Assembly (NCBI GenBank): GCA_021613335.1
Contig: JAJTWR010000431.1
Span: forward strand, 930,001-994,000
From: Whitmania pigra
Taxonomy: Eukaryota; Annelida; Clitellata; Hirudinida; Haemopidae
Direction: 5' to 3'
Length of the DNA stretch: 64,000 bases
Shown: piece after piece, positions 45,334-53,566 of the stretch
How positions within the stretch are numbered: position 1 is the first letter of the stretch
Layout of the letters: every line of letters starts with the position of its first letter
Translations under genes and position numbers: made by a program
The notes under the pieces: model-generated
The model's database searches: none
What the model saw: only the letters and a program-made list of their open reading frames with translations
What the model was told of the DNA's origin: nothing

Positions 45334-47091
45334 CCAAATGCCGCCGTCATAATGAGCGACAATTCCCCTCGCTCCAACCACCCAGATATCACTGGCACTT
45401 GTGCCATGGACATCACTCAACCCAGTACCCCCCGTCCCCTCAAATTCACTGACGCTACCAGCATCAAGTGCATCCTGGAATGCAGGGGTCGTTTTATTCC
45501 AGAACCGATCGCTAGTATTATTCCATGCCGAAGCACCCGTCTGTTGAAATATCATCCCTCTTGAACCGCTCATTCCGATAGGCCCTTTGGCGTCCACACC
45601 AAATGGTCTTCGTCCCACTGCCGTTTGGTCTCCCGCACCGGTAGTCCAAACGCCATACAACCACACAGGGTTGCTAGCTTGAATCGCCCAATAACCACCG
45701 TCTCCAAAGATCTCAGTAAACTCCCCACCTCTGCCGACAGCCCATACATTCGCATCAGCTTTGGGAATCCAGAGCACATTAATATCTCCGAAGTCTGTTA
45801 AGGGGGAAGTACTCTGCGACCAGGCTGGATTAGCTCCTTGGACATAGCGGTATAGTACCGTCTTACCCCCATCGCTGGTGCCGCCAGTTCCCGCCACCCA
45901 AACATCACTCGGGCTCCTACCAACGATCGCGTAGAAATCATGGGTCACCCCGGCGTCGAGTTGCGTCCACGCTGTCGGCTGGCCTGCATCAGGGCTTGAA
46001 TAGCGTAATATGGTTCCGCTCCCCCCGACAAACCAAATGTCATTCCCACTCGCCGCCCAGATGCGGTAGATTGGTTTGCTCAACGCTGGGGTGAGAGCCG
46101 CCACCGACGGTCGACACCATGCACCAGTAGTCGCGTCGCAGACAAAAGGATTAGCTGCGGCATCAAATTGAGGAACGGTAACAACGACAGTCGCCTGCGT
46201 AGCTGGGATAACCACAGTATGCTGAGCTGGAGTAAAAACCAGCTCCGCTTTTGTTGGTCGGACTGTATAGCTGCCAGGCTTCACCTTCGGCGAGAAAGTG
46301 TATTTGCCGTCGGTCCCGGTCGTCGTATTGAGCGGGCTTGCCAGCGTTCCGCCGCTAAGGCTAATCGGAATCCCTGCTACGTTCACACTCTGTCCTCCGG
46401 CGGGAACGATGGAACCGCTCACGGTGAACGCGTCTGGGGAAATAGCGAAATCGCCGGCGGTCTTGTTCGAGGTCGTCAACTCCACTGGTTGCTCTGCCGG
46501 GTTGAACTTGTAGTCAGCCTTGGAAGGTTGCACTTTGTACCTTCCGGCAACAACTGCTGTGAAAGAATAAGTACCATCAACTTTGCTTACCACTAGCGGG
46601 GCCGCGAGCTGCCCGGTGGAAGCATTCGTAAGGCTCAAGTTCACGCCGCCGATATCTTGCCCGGTGATTTTCCCGCTCACCACATAACTGGGGACTGTGA
46701 GAGTGGAAGCCTTAAAATCCTGCCCCGTCATGGCATTGGATTTCACCACCACGGGGATAGTGGGTGGGTCAAACGTAAGCCCGCTCTTCCCGGGGGTAAT
46801 GTTGTAGGGCCCAGCTTTGATATCTACGAAGGAGTATTTTCCGTCGGCACCGGTTTTCGTGCTCTTAGGGGTCGTAAGACTGCGGCCGCTCAGCGTGACG
46901 GCAACTTCCGCTACGCTCACACTCGGGCCACCTTGGCCGGTGATAGTGCCGCTGACCGTATAACCAGAGTCAGGGCCTCCATCATAACCAGAGTCAGGGC
47001 CTCCATCGGGTGCATCGGGCATCTGCTCGGCGCATGCCGCGATGAACGTCGAAAGCAATAGGGAGACTGCAAGGCTTCCGGCAAGCTTCAT
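45070..47091 (-). CDS. Array lipoprotein C (three repeats + propeller domain)
   Basis: The 673-residue lipoprotein has a signal ending in LSTFIAAC, a duplicated Asp/Gly linker (PDGGPDSGYDGGPDSGYT) and three transthyretin-like repeats (YTVSGTITGQGG, YVVSGKITGQDIGG, FTVSGSIVPAGGQ). The propeller-like domain starts PIYRIWAASGNDIWFVGGSG and ends AGSSGILRYKP. N-terminal ~290 residues are almost identical to gene D, whereas the C-terminal ~88 residues are identical to gene E. The central part (about 45420-45800) is unique. Confidence 0.85.
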   Translation of the reverse strand: MKLAGSLAVSLLLSTFIAACAEQMPDAPDGGPDSGYDGGPDSGYTVSGTITGQGGPSVSVAEVAVTLSGRSLTTPKSTKTGADGKYSFVDIKAGPYNITPGKSGLTFDPPTIPVVVKSNAMTGQDFKASTLTVPSYVVSGKITGQDIGGVNLSLTNASTGQLAAPLVVSKVDGTYSFTAVVAGRYKVQPSKADYKFNPAEQPVELTTSNKTAGDFAISPDAFTVSGSIVPAGGQSVNVAGIPISLSGGTLASPLNTTTGTDGKYTFSPKVKPGSYTVRPTKAELVFTPAQHTVVIPATQATVVVTVPQFDAAANPFVCDATTGAWCRPSVAALTPALSKPIYRIWAASGNDIWFVGGSGTILRYSSPDAGQPTAWTQLDAGVTHDFYAIVGRSPSDVWVAGTGGTSDGGKTVLYRYVQGANPAWSQSTSPLTDFGDINVLWIPKADANVWAVGRGGEFTEIFGDGGYWAIQASNPVWLYGVWTTGAGDQTAVGRRPFGVDAKGPIGMSGSRGMIFQQTGASAWNNTSDRFWNKTTPAFQDALDAGSVSEFEGTGGTGLSDVHGTSASDIWVVGARGIVAHYDGGIWDVVDAGVGATNLYGVWAVNANEVWFAGGDPTAKTGKLFKFTDAGTSWTVQSITTLPGDAGVLFRVYVDSATNSIWLAGSSGILRYKP

Positions 47092-47239
47092 GTGCGCTCC
47101 AAGAGACAGCGTGGTAGGACTGACCTTTGTACGCTACAACGCACCATAAAGCAAGACAGCCTGGCTCCACCAGCTCAACTTCAACGTGGATGTAATCGCG
47201 AGCTGCCCGGCAAGTCCTTCGCTACGGTTTATAGCGAAG
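46227..47239 (-). repeat. 1,013-bp direct repeat, copy 1
   Basis: Near-identical to 48343-49355 (offset 2,116), with only about three differences seen (for example at 46908-46910 and 47056). It spans the 5' half of gene C, the whole spacer and the last bases of gene D. Such a unit can recombine to delete or duplicate one full gene. Confidence 0.85.
47217..47239 (-). other. Hairpin over the stop codon of array gene D
   Basis: CTTCGCTA (47217-47224) and TAGCGAAG (47232-47239) flank a 7-base loop; the TAG stop lies in one arm. No U-tract follows. Confidence 0.5.
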
Positions 47240-47625
47240 AATGCCGGTATCACTCGCGAGCCAGACAGTCTTGGTGGTCGAATCTACGTACACTTTGTAG
47301 AGGACACCAGCATCTCCGGGCACTCCGGCGATTTGCTGCACAGTCCAACTAGTGCCAGCGTCTGTGAATTTGAAGAGTTTTCCAGTGTTGGTTGTCAAAT
47401 CAGCTCCGGAGAACCAAACTTCGTTCGGATTGACCGGCCAAACACCGTACAAGCTTGTGCCACCGACACCAGCATCCACAAGGTCCCACCGGGTGCCATT
47501 GTAATGGCCCACGACTCCCTTCATACCTACCGTCCAAATATCGTTTGCGGAAGTACCTCGAATGTCGGCTAACCATCCACCATCTGTCATTGCTGTTTCT
47601 AGTTCGGAGGAAATCCACTGATTCC
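47222..47625 (-). repeat. Shared 3' block of array genes D and F (copy 1)
   Basis: About 400 bases closely match 51447-51850 (offset 4,225), covering the C-terminal ~125 codons; similarity drops abruptly at the start of the variable middle. Confidence 0.75.
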
Positions 47626-49207
47626 CAAAGCTAGTTGCAAACAGCCATCTTCCGCCGTCTTGTAGCCTCTGAATTTTACCTTTGAGGTCAGGCTGGCCTC
47701 TCGGCCCTTCACGGCCGTTATTGACGGGCGCTTGCCCAATACCCCACTGATCCGAAATTGTCGCACCCCAACCTCCTACTAAGTTTAAATCTTCTGGAAA
47801 CTGGGTCAAAGTCCAACTTTCAGTTGAGCTCGAAATCCAGCCGCCATAAGAACTATAACTCCCGAACCAGACATCACCTGAACTTTCCTGCCCCCATAAT
47901 ACGGCGATCGGCATCGTGAAGGACATCGTTGACTCAATCTGACGCCACTGTCGAGTCGAACCTTGATAGCGATAGACAAACGTACGGATGGTCGAGAATG
48001 TCTTGCCCGCCGTCCATACGTCAGACGCGTCTTTCCCCCAGATCGCATACAGGTCCGTTGTCACCCCGGCGTCGAGCTGCGTCCATACTGCCGGCTGGCC
48101 TGCATCTGGCGCTGAGTAGCGGAGGATGGTCCCGCTTCCGCCGACAAACCAGAGGTCATTCCCACTCGCCGCCCAGATGCGGTAGATTGGTTTGCTCAAA
48201 GCAGGCGCGAGAGCTGCGACCGAGGGCCGACACCATGCACCAGTAGTCGTGTCGCAGGTAAAAGGATTTGCTGCGGCATCAAATTGAGGAACGGTAACAA
48301 TGACCTCCGCCTGCGTAGTCGGAACAACCACAGTTTGCTGATCTGGAGTAAAAACCAGCTCCGCTTTTGTTGGTCGGACTGTATAGCTGCCAGGCTTCAC
48401 CTTCGGCGAGAAAGTGTATTTGCCGTCGGTCCCGGTCGTCGTATTGAGCGGGCTTGCCAGCGTTCCGCCGCTAAGGCTAATCGGAATCCCTGCTACGTTC
48501 ACACTCTGTCCTCCGGCGGGAACGATGGAACCGCTCACGGTGAACGCGTCTGGGGAAATAGCGAAATCGCCGGCGGTCTTGTTCGAGGTCGTCAACTCCA
48601 CTGGTTGCTCTGCCGGGTTGAACTTGTAGTCAGCCTTGGAAGGTTGCACTTTGTACCTTCCGGCAACAACTGCTGTGAAAGAATAAGTACCATCAACTTT
48701 GCTTACCACTAGCGGGGCCGCGAGCTGCCCGGTGGAAGCATTCGTAAGGCTCAAGTTCACGCCGCCGATATCTTGCCCGGTGATTTTCCCGCTCACCACA
48801 TAACTGGGGACTGTGAGAGTGGAAGCCTTAAAATCCTGCCCCGTCATGGCATTGGATTTCACCACCACGGGGATAGTGGGTGGGTCAAACGTAAGCCCGC
48901 TCTTCCCGGGGGTAATGTTGTAGGGCCCAGCTTTGATATCTACGAAGGAGTATTTTCCGTCGGCACCGGTTTTCGTGCTCTTAGGGGTCGTAAGACTGCG
49001 GCCGCTCAGCGTGACGGTGACTTCCGCTACGCTCACACTCGGGCCACCTTGGCCGGTGATAGTGCCGCTGACCGTATAACCAGAGTCAGGGCCTCCATCA
49101 TAACCAGAGTCAGGGCCTCCATCGGGTGCATCGGGCATCTGCTCGGCGCATGCCGCGATGAACGTCGAAAGCAACAGGGAGACTGCAAGGCTTCCGGCAA
49201 GCTTCAT
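47222..49207 (-). CDS. Array lipoprotein D (three repeats + propeller domain)
   Basis: The 661-residue lipoprotein has a signal, linker and three repeats almost identical to gene C (one residue changed in the first ~290). The propeller-like domain begins PIYRIWAASGNDLWFVGGSG, has a distinct middle (about 47625-47990) keeping SDQWGIGQ and REGPRG, and ends ASDTGILRYKP like gene F. Its halves therefore pair with two different paralogues, which indicates recombination near the conserved PIYRIWAASGND block. Confidence 0.85.
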   Translation of the reverse strand: MKLAGSLAVSLLLSTFIAACAEQMPDAPDGGPDSGYDGGPDSGYTVSGTITGQGGPSVSVAEVTVTLSGRSLTTPKSTKTGADGKYSFVDIKAGPYNITPGKSGLTFDPPTIPVVVKSNAMTGQDFKASTLTVPSYVVSGKITGQDIGGVNLSLTNASTGQLAAPLVVSKVDGTYSFTAVVAGRYKVQPSKADYKFNPAEQPVELTTSNKTAGDFAISPDAFTVSGSIVPAGGQSVNVAGIPISLSGGTLASPLNTTTGTDGKYTFSPKVKPGSYTVRPTKAELVFTPDQQTVVVPTTQAEVIVTVPQFDAAANPFTCDTTTGAWCRPSVAALAPALSKPIYRIWAASGNDLWFVGGSGTILRYSAPDAGQPAVWTQLDAGVTTDLYAIWGKDASDVWTAGKTFSTIRTFVYRYQGSTRQWRQIESTMSFTMPIAVLWGQESSGDVWFGSYSSYGGWISSSTESWTLTQFPEDLNLVGGWGATISDQWGIGQAPVNNGREGPRGQPDLKGKIQRLQDGGRWLFATSFGNQWISSELETAMTDGGWLADIRGTSANDIWTVGMKGVVGHYNGTRWDLVDAGVGGTSLYGVWPVNPNEVWFSGADLTTNTGKLFKFTDAGTSWTVQQIAGVPGDAGVLYKVYVDSTTKTVWLASDTGILRYKP

Positions 49208-49355
49208 GTGCGCTCCAAGAGACAGCGTGGTAGGACTGACCTTTGTACGCTACAACGCACCATAAAGCAAGACAGCCTGGCTCCACCAGCTCAACTTCAA
49301 CGTGGATGTAATCGCGAGCTGCCCGGCAAGTCCTTCGCTACGGTTTATAGCGAAG
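48343..49355 (-). repeat. 1,013-bp direct repeat, copy 2
   Basis: Second copy of 46227-47239; includes the 5' half of gene D, the D-E spacer and the stop-codon hairpin of gene E. Confidence 0.85.
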
Positions 49356-49601
49356 GATTCCACTGGAGCCTGCAAGCCATATGGAGTTGGTAGCGCTGTC
49401 TACATAAACCCGGAAAAGCACTCCCGCATCTCCTGGGAGTGTTGTGATGGACTGCACAGTCCAACTGGTGCCAGCGTCAGTGAATTTGAAAAGCTTCCCA
49501 GTTTTGGCCGTCGGGTCTCCCCCAGCGAACCAGACCTCGTTCGCGTTGACCGCCCAAACGCCGTACAGATTTGTGGCGCCGACCCCAGCGTCGACCACGT
49601 C
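49333..49601 (-). repeat. Shared 3' block of array genes C and E (copy 2)
   Basis: Matches 45065-45333. It includes the stop-codon hairpin at 49333-49355. Directly adjacent, about 49597-49750 instead matches gene A (41669-41822), so a junction between two source sequences lies near 49600. Confidence 0.8.
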
Positions 49602-51314
49602 CCACTGAGTGCCGTCAAAATGAGCGACGAGGCCCTTCGTTCCCACGGCCCACATGTCACGAGCTCCAGTACCGTGGATATCTCCAAACCAGGCACCATT
49701 GGTCGCAGCAGTCGCAAGCGCTGCAGACCACCATTTATTTGTGGTACTATCTGCCCGTTCCCAACCCGCTGCCGATGGTAGTAGACGCGCCATGGCGCCG
49801 CTCACACTAGTTGTCTCATTACCTCTCGGACCACTGCTTGATGAGCCTCGGAATAAAATCGTTCTCCCAACAACCCATTGGTCTAAACCCTTTGCGGCCC
49901 AGGCCCCATAGATGTGGAATCTACCAACATCCGAATTTACATATGTCGTAGGGTCAGCAGCAGGGCCGACCTTTCCTGCGCACATTCCAAACATTACACT
50001 ATCGTCGTAGGCGTCTACCCAGAGAACATTAACATCACTATAAATAAAAGTTTCGCCTTGACCCCGGACAATATTTGTCCATTGCGGAGTTGCTCCTGCG
50101 GAGAAGTGGTAAAGCGTCGTTAATTTTCCGATCGCTGCCCCTGACACCCATAGATCCGAGGAGTTCTTCCCCGAAATCGCATAGAGGTCATTAGTTGCCC
50201 CGGCGTCGAGCTGCGTCCAGGCCGCCGGTTGCCCGGCATCTGGGCTTGAATAGCGTAAAATGGTACCGCTTCCGCCGACAAACCACAGGTCATCCCCGTC
50301 CGCCGCCCAGATGCGGTAGATTGGTTTGCTCAAAGCAGGCGCGAGGGCCGCTACCGAGGGCCGACACCATGCACGAGTAGTCGTGTCGCACGCAAAGGGG
50401 CCTACAGGCGCCGCTGCGGCAACTAGGTTGGGTGCGGCCTTATCTGCGCCATCCACGGAAAAGTCCAGCACAGCCGGAGTAAACTCTAGGCCAGCCTTCG
50501 AAGGCCGAATCTGATACGGACCACTCTGCACTTTGGCGGAGAAGGTGTACTTTCCTCCATTGCCGCTTGTCGCTGTGAGGGTAACCGCAGGCGAGCCCCC
50601 GGTCATGGTGAGCAGCACGCCATCCACATTCTGGTTCGTAGGGCTGGTGATGGTGCCGCTCACCGTGTAGGTTCCTTCAGTCGCCACGAAGTCTTTGAGC
50701 GGCACCGTGCCGATGGGGACAGTCACCGACTGGTCGACCGGCGCGAAAACCGCCCCTTTCTTGGCGGGCTTCAGGGTGTAACTTCCTGCGACTACCCCAC
50801 TAAAAGTGTACACGCCCGCATCGTTGCTTGTGGCGGGGATTATTGCTCCAGTCTTGGTGTCGGTGAGCGTGAGTTCCACCCCCGTGACGAGGGCGGTATT
50901 CCCACCATCGGTAGTGATTTTACCGCTCACCTGGTAGGTCGTGGCTGTTTGGACGGCGGCGGCAAAATCGAGGCCCGAGCGTCCTTCGGACTTCACCTCG
51001 AATTGCTGTGAGGCGGGCGTGAAGGCGAGTCCGGTTTTCGATGGAGAGAGCGTGTACTTCCCGTTCTTCACCGACGGGAAGGAGTAGCCACCACTGGCGC
51101 TCGTGGTCGCGATGGCCGGGACGAGCAAATTGCCGCCGATGAGGGTAAGCTTCACGCCGTCGACCTTGACGAGTTTTGCTTCTTGGCCAGCAGCAACGGT
51201 AATCGCTCCGCTGACTGGGTAGCCAGCGTCGCTTGCGCCGGGGGTTTCCTCCGAGCAGGCCGCGATAAACATCGAAAACATCAGGGCAATGGCGATTCTT
51301 CCGACATGCTTCAT
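49338..51314 (-). CDS. Array lipoprotein E (three repeats; chimeric propeller domain)
   Basis: The product is 658 residues from ATG 51314. The signal ends FSMFIAAC, and the three repeats (YPVSGAITV, YQVSGKITTDGG, YTVSGTITSPTNQ) resemble gene B. The propeller-like domain opens PIYRIWAADGDDLWFVGGSG, has an A-like block (IHGTGARDMWAVGTKGLVAH) and a C-like end (AGSSGILRYKP). The middle (about 49800-50110) retains LDQWVVGR and SSGPRG. Three different paralogues thus contribute recognisable segments. Confidence 0.85.
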   Translation of the reverse strand: MKHVGRIAIALMFSMFIAACSEETPGASDAGYPVSGAITVAAGQEAKLVKVDGVKLTLIGGNLLVPAIATTSASGGYSFPSVKNGKYTLSPSKTGLAFTPASQQFEVKSEGRSGLDFAAAVQTATTYQVSGKITTDGGNTALVTGVELTLTDTKTGAIIPATSNDAGVYTFSGVVAGSYTLKPAKKGAVFAPVDQSVTVPIGTVPLKDFVATEGTYTVSGTITSPTNQNVDGVLLTMTGGSPAVTLTATSGNGGKYTFSAKVQSGPYQIRPSKAGLEFTPAVLDFSVDGADKAAPNLVAAAAPVGPFACDTTTRAWCRPSVAALAPALSKPIYRIWAADGDDLWFVGGSGTILRYSSPDAGQPAAWTQLDAGATNDLYAISGKNSSDLWVSGAAIGKLTTLYHFSAGATPQWTNIVRGQGETFIYSDVNVLWVDAYDDSVMFGMCAGKVGPAADPTTYVNSDVGRFHIYGAWAAKGLDQWVVGRTILFRGSSSSGPRGNETTSVSGAMARLLPSAAGWERADSTTNKWWSAALATAATNGAWFGDIHGTGARDMWAVGTKGLVAHFDGTQWDVVDAGVGATNLYGVWAVNANEVWFAGGDPTAKTGKLFKFTDAGTSWTVQSITTLPGDAGVLFRVYVDSATNSIWLAGSSGILRYKP

Positions 51315-51446
51315 GCGAACTCCAATAGCCAACGAAATCAGTTGGGCATCGACTTACCCTACCCTTCGCGTAGCCGCAAGACTGCCAAACTCCACCAGTT
51401 CGCCTTCAACGAGGAAGTAATCGCGAGCTGCCCGGCAAGTCCTTCG

Positions 51447-51850
51447 CTACGGTTTATAGCGAAGAATGCCGGTATCACTCGCGAGCCAGACAGTCTTGGT
51501 GGTCGAATCTACGTACACTTTGTAGAGGACACCAGCATCTCCGGGCACTCCGGCGATTTGCTGCACAGTCCAACTAGTGCCTGCGTCTGTGAATTTGAAG
51601 AGTTTTCCAGTGTTGGTTCTCAAATCAGCTCCAGAGAACCAAACTTCGTTCGGATTGACCGGCCAAACACCGTACAAGCTTGTGCCACCGACTCCAGCAT
51701 CCACAAGGTCCCACCGGGTGCCATTGTAATGGCCCACAACTCCCTTCATACCTACCGTCCAAATATCGTTTGCGGAAGTACCTCGAATGTCGGCTAACCA
51801 TCCACCATCTCCCATTGCTGTTTCTAGTTCGGGAGAAATCCACTGATTGT
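51447..51850 (-). repeat. Shared 3' block of array genes D and F (copy 2)
   Basis: Matches 47222-47625 with scattered substitutions. The stop-codon hairpin (51442-51464) is conserved. Confidence 0.75.
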
Positions 51851-53429
51851 TCGCGCTATCTGCTAACTCCCAGCTTCCGCCATCTTGTTGCTTCAGGATT
51901 CGACCAGAATAGGCTGTGCTACCCCTTGGCCCAACTTCGCAGCCATTGCCGGGATTTTGCGCAACACCCCACTGAACCGAACTTGTCGCGCCCCAAGCTC
52001 CTGTCATTCTATCATAGGCAGGAGTACTCGTGTAGGTCCATGTACCGCTTGGGCTCGAAAGCCGGAGGACAGTTCCTAGGCAAGTTCCTAACAAAAAATC
52101 TCCCGAGATGTCATTCCCCCACAACATAGTCACGCTCATATTCACGGATTGGAACCCTCCAATCTTACTCCACTGCTGGGTTGAACCCTGGTAGCGGTAG
52201 ACATACATCTGACTTTTCTCTGGACTGCCCGCCGTCCAAACGTACGAGGCGTCTTTTCCCCAGATGGCGTACAGGTCAATAGTTGCCCCAGCGTCGAGCT
52301 GCGTCCATGCTGTCGGTTGGCCTGCATCAGGGCTTGAATAGCGTAATATGGTTCCGCTCTCGCCGACAAACCAAATGTCATTCCCACTCGCCGCCCAGAT
52401 GCTGTAGATTGGTTTGCTCAACGCTGGGGTGAGAGCCGCCACCGACGGTCGACACCATGCACCAGTAGTCGTGTCGCAGACAAAAGGATTAGCTGCGGCA
52501 GCAAATTGAGGAACGGTAACAATGACCTCCGCCTGCGTATCTGGGATAACCACAGTATGCTGAGCTGGAGTAAAAACCAGCTCCGCTTTTGTTGGTCGGA
52601 CTGTATAGCTGCCAGGCTTCACCTTCGGCGAGAAAGTGTATTTGCCGTCGGTCCCGGTCGTCGTATTGAGCGGGCTCGCCAGCGTACCGCCGCTGAGGCT
52701 GACCGGAATCCCTGCTACGTTCACACTCTGGCCTGAGGCGGAAACGATGGAACCGCTCACGGTGAACGCGTCTGGGGAAATAGCGAAATCGCCGGCGGTC
52801 TTGTTCGAGGTCGTCAACTCCACTGGTTGCTCTGCCGGGTTGAACTTGTAGTCAGCCATGGAAGGCTGCACTTTGTACTTTCCGGCAACAACTGCTAGGA
52901 AAGAATAAGTACCATCAACTTTGCTTACCACTGGCGGGGCCGCGTTTTGCCCGGTGGAAGCATTCGTAAGGCTCAAGGCCACGCCGCCGATATCTTGCCC
53001 GGTTTGCCCGGTGATTTTCCCGCTCACCACATAACTGGGGACTGTGAGAGTGGAAGCCTTAAAATCCTGCCCCGTCATGGCATTGGATTTCACCACCACG
53101 GGGATAGTGGGTGGGTCAAACGTAAGCCCGCTCTTCCCGGGGGTAATGTTGTAGGGCCCAGCTTTGATATCTACGAAGGAGTATTTTCCGTCGGCACCGG
53201 TTTTCGTGCTCTTAGGGGTCGTAAGACTGCGGCCGCTCAGCGTGACGGTAACTTCCGCTACGCTCACACTCGGGCCACCTTGGCCGGTGATAGTGCCGCT
53301 GACCGTATAACCAGAATCACTAGGTCCGGAGTCAGCGCCTCCATCGGGTGCATCGGGCATCTGCTCGGCGCATGCCGCGATGAACGTCGAAAGCAAAAAG
53401 GTAACAACGAGGCTTCGGGAAGATTTCAT
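51447..53429 (-). CDS. Array lipoprotein F (three repeats + propeller domain)
   Basis: The product is 660 residues from ATG 53429 (MKSSRSLVVT). The signal ends LSTFIAAC. Three repeats match genes C and D with small changes, including a duplicated TGQ in the second (ITGQTGQDIGG) and a shorter linker. The propeller-like domain starts PIYSIWAASGNDIWFVGESG, has a unique middle (about 51850-52200) with VQWGVAQ and EVGPRG, and a D-like end. The upstream open frame is not family-like, so the later ATG is used. Confidence 0.85.
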   Translation of the reverse strand: MKSSRSLVVTFLLSTFIAACAEQMPDAPDGGADSGPSDSGYTVSGTITGQGGPSVSVAEVTVTLSGRSLTTPKSTKTGADGKYSFVDIKAGPYNITPGKSGLTFDPPTIPVVVKSNAMTGQDFKASTLTVPSYVVSGKITGQTGQDIGGVALSLTNASTGQNAAPPVVSKVDGTYSFLAVVAGKYKVQPSMADYKFNPAEQPVELTTSNKTAGDFAISPDAFTVSGSIVSASGQSVNVAGIPVSLSGGTLASPLNTTTGTDGKYTFSPKVKPGSYTVRPTKAELVFTPAQHTVVIPDTQAEVIVTVPQFAAAANPFVCDTTTGAWCRPSVAALTPALSKPIYSIWAASGNDIWFVGESGTILRYSSPDAGQPTAWTQLDAGATIDLYAIWGKDASYVWTAGSPEKSQMYVYRYQGSTQQWSKIGGFQSVNMSVTMLWGNDISGDFLLGTCLGTVLRLSSPSGTWTYTSTPAYDRMTGAWGATSSVQWGVAQNPGNGCEVGPRGSTAYSGRILKQQDGGSWELADSANNQWISPELETAMGDGGWLADIRGTSANDIWTVGMKGVVGHYNGTRWDLVDAGVGGTSLYGVWPVNPNEVWFSGADLRTNTGKLFKFTDAGTSWTVQQIAGVPGDAGVLYKVYVDSTTKTVWLASDTGILRYKP

Positions 53430-53566
53430 GCGAACTCCAAGCAGCGGTATGGATGAACAGCAACGCAACCGCCCTTGCATACCTCATCCATCGCGCGGTG
53501 GCAATGTGTGCCCCGTCGCGAGCCTGGATTTTAACATGTTTGTAATTACCTGCAGCGCGGATTCCG

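Noticed and set aside
44065..45564. 499-codon + strand frame opposite array genes B and C
   Set aside because: Crosses the B-C spacer and the stop hairpin of C; antisense shadow with no domain similarity.
42837..53566. Array spacers considered as CRISPR-like repeats or attC-like cassette sites
   Set aside because: They are too few, too long and too widely spaced for CRISPR; no integrase, cas gene or R'/R'' attC core was seen. They are better explained as duplicated promoter/5' regions.
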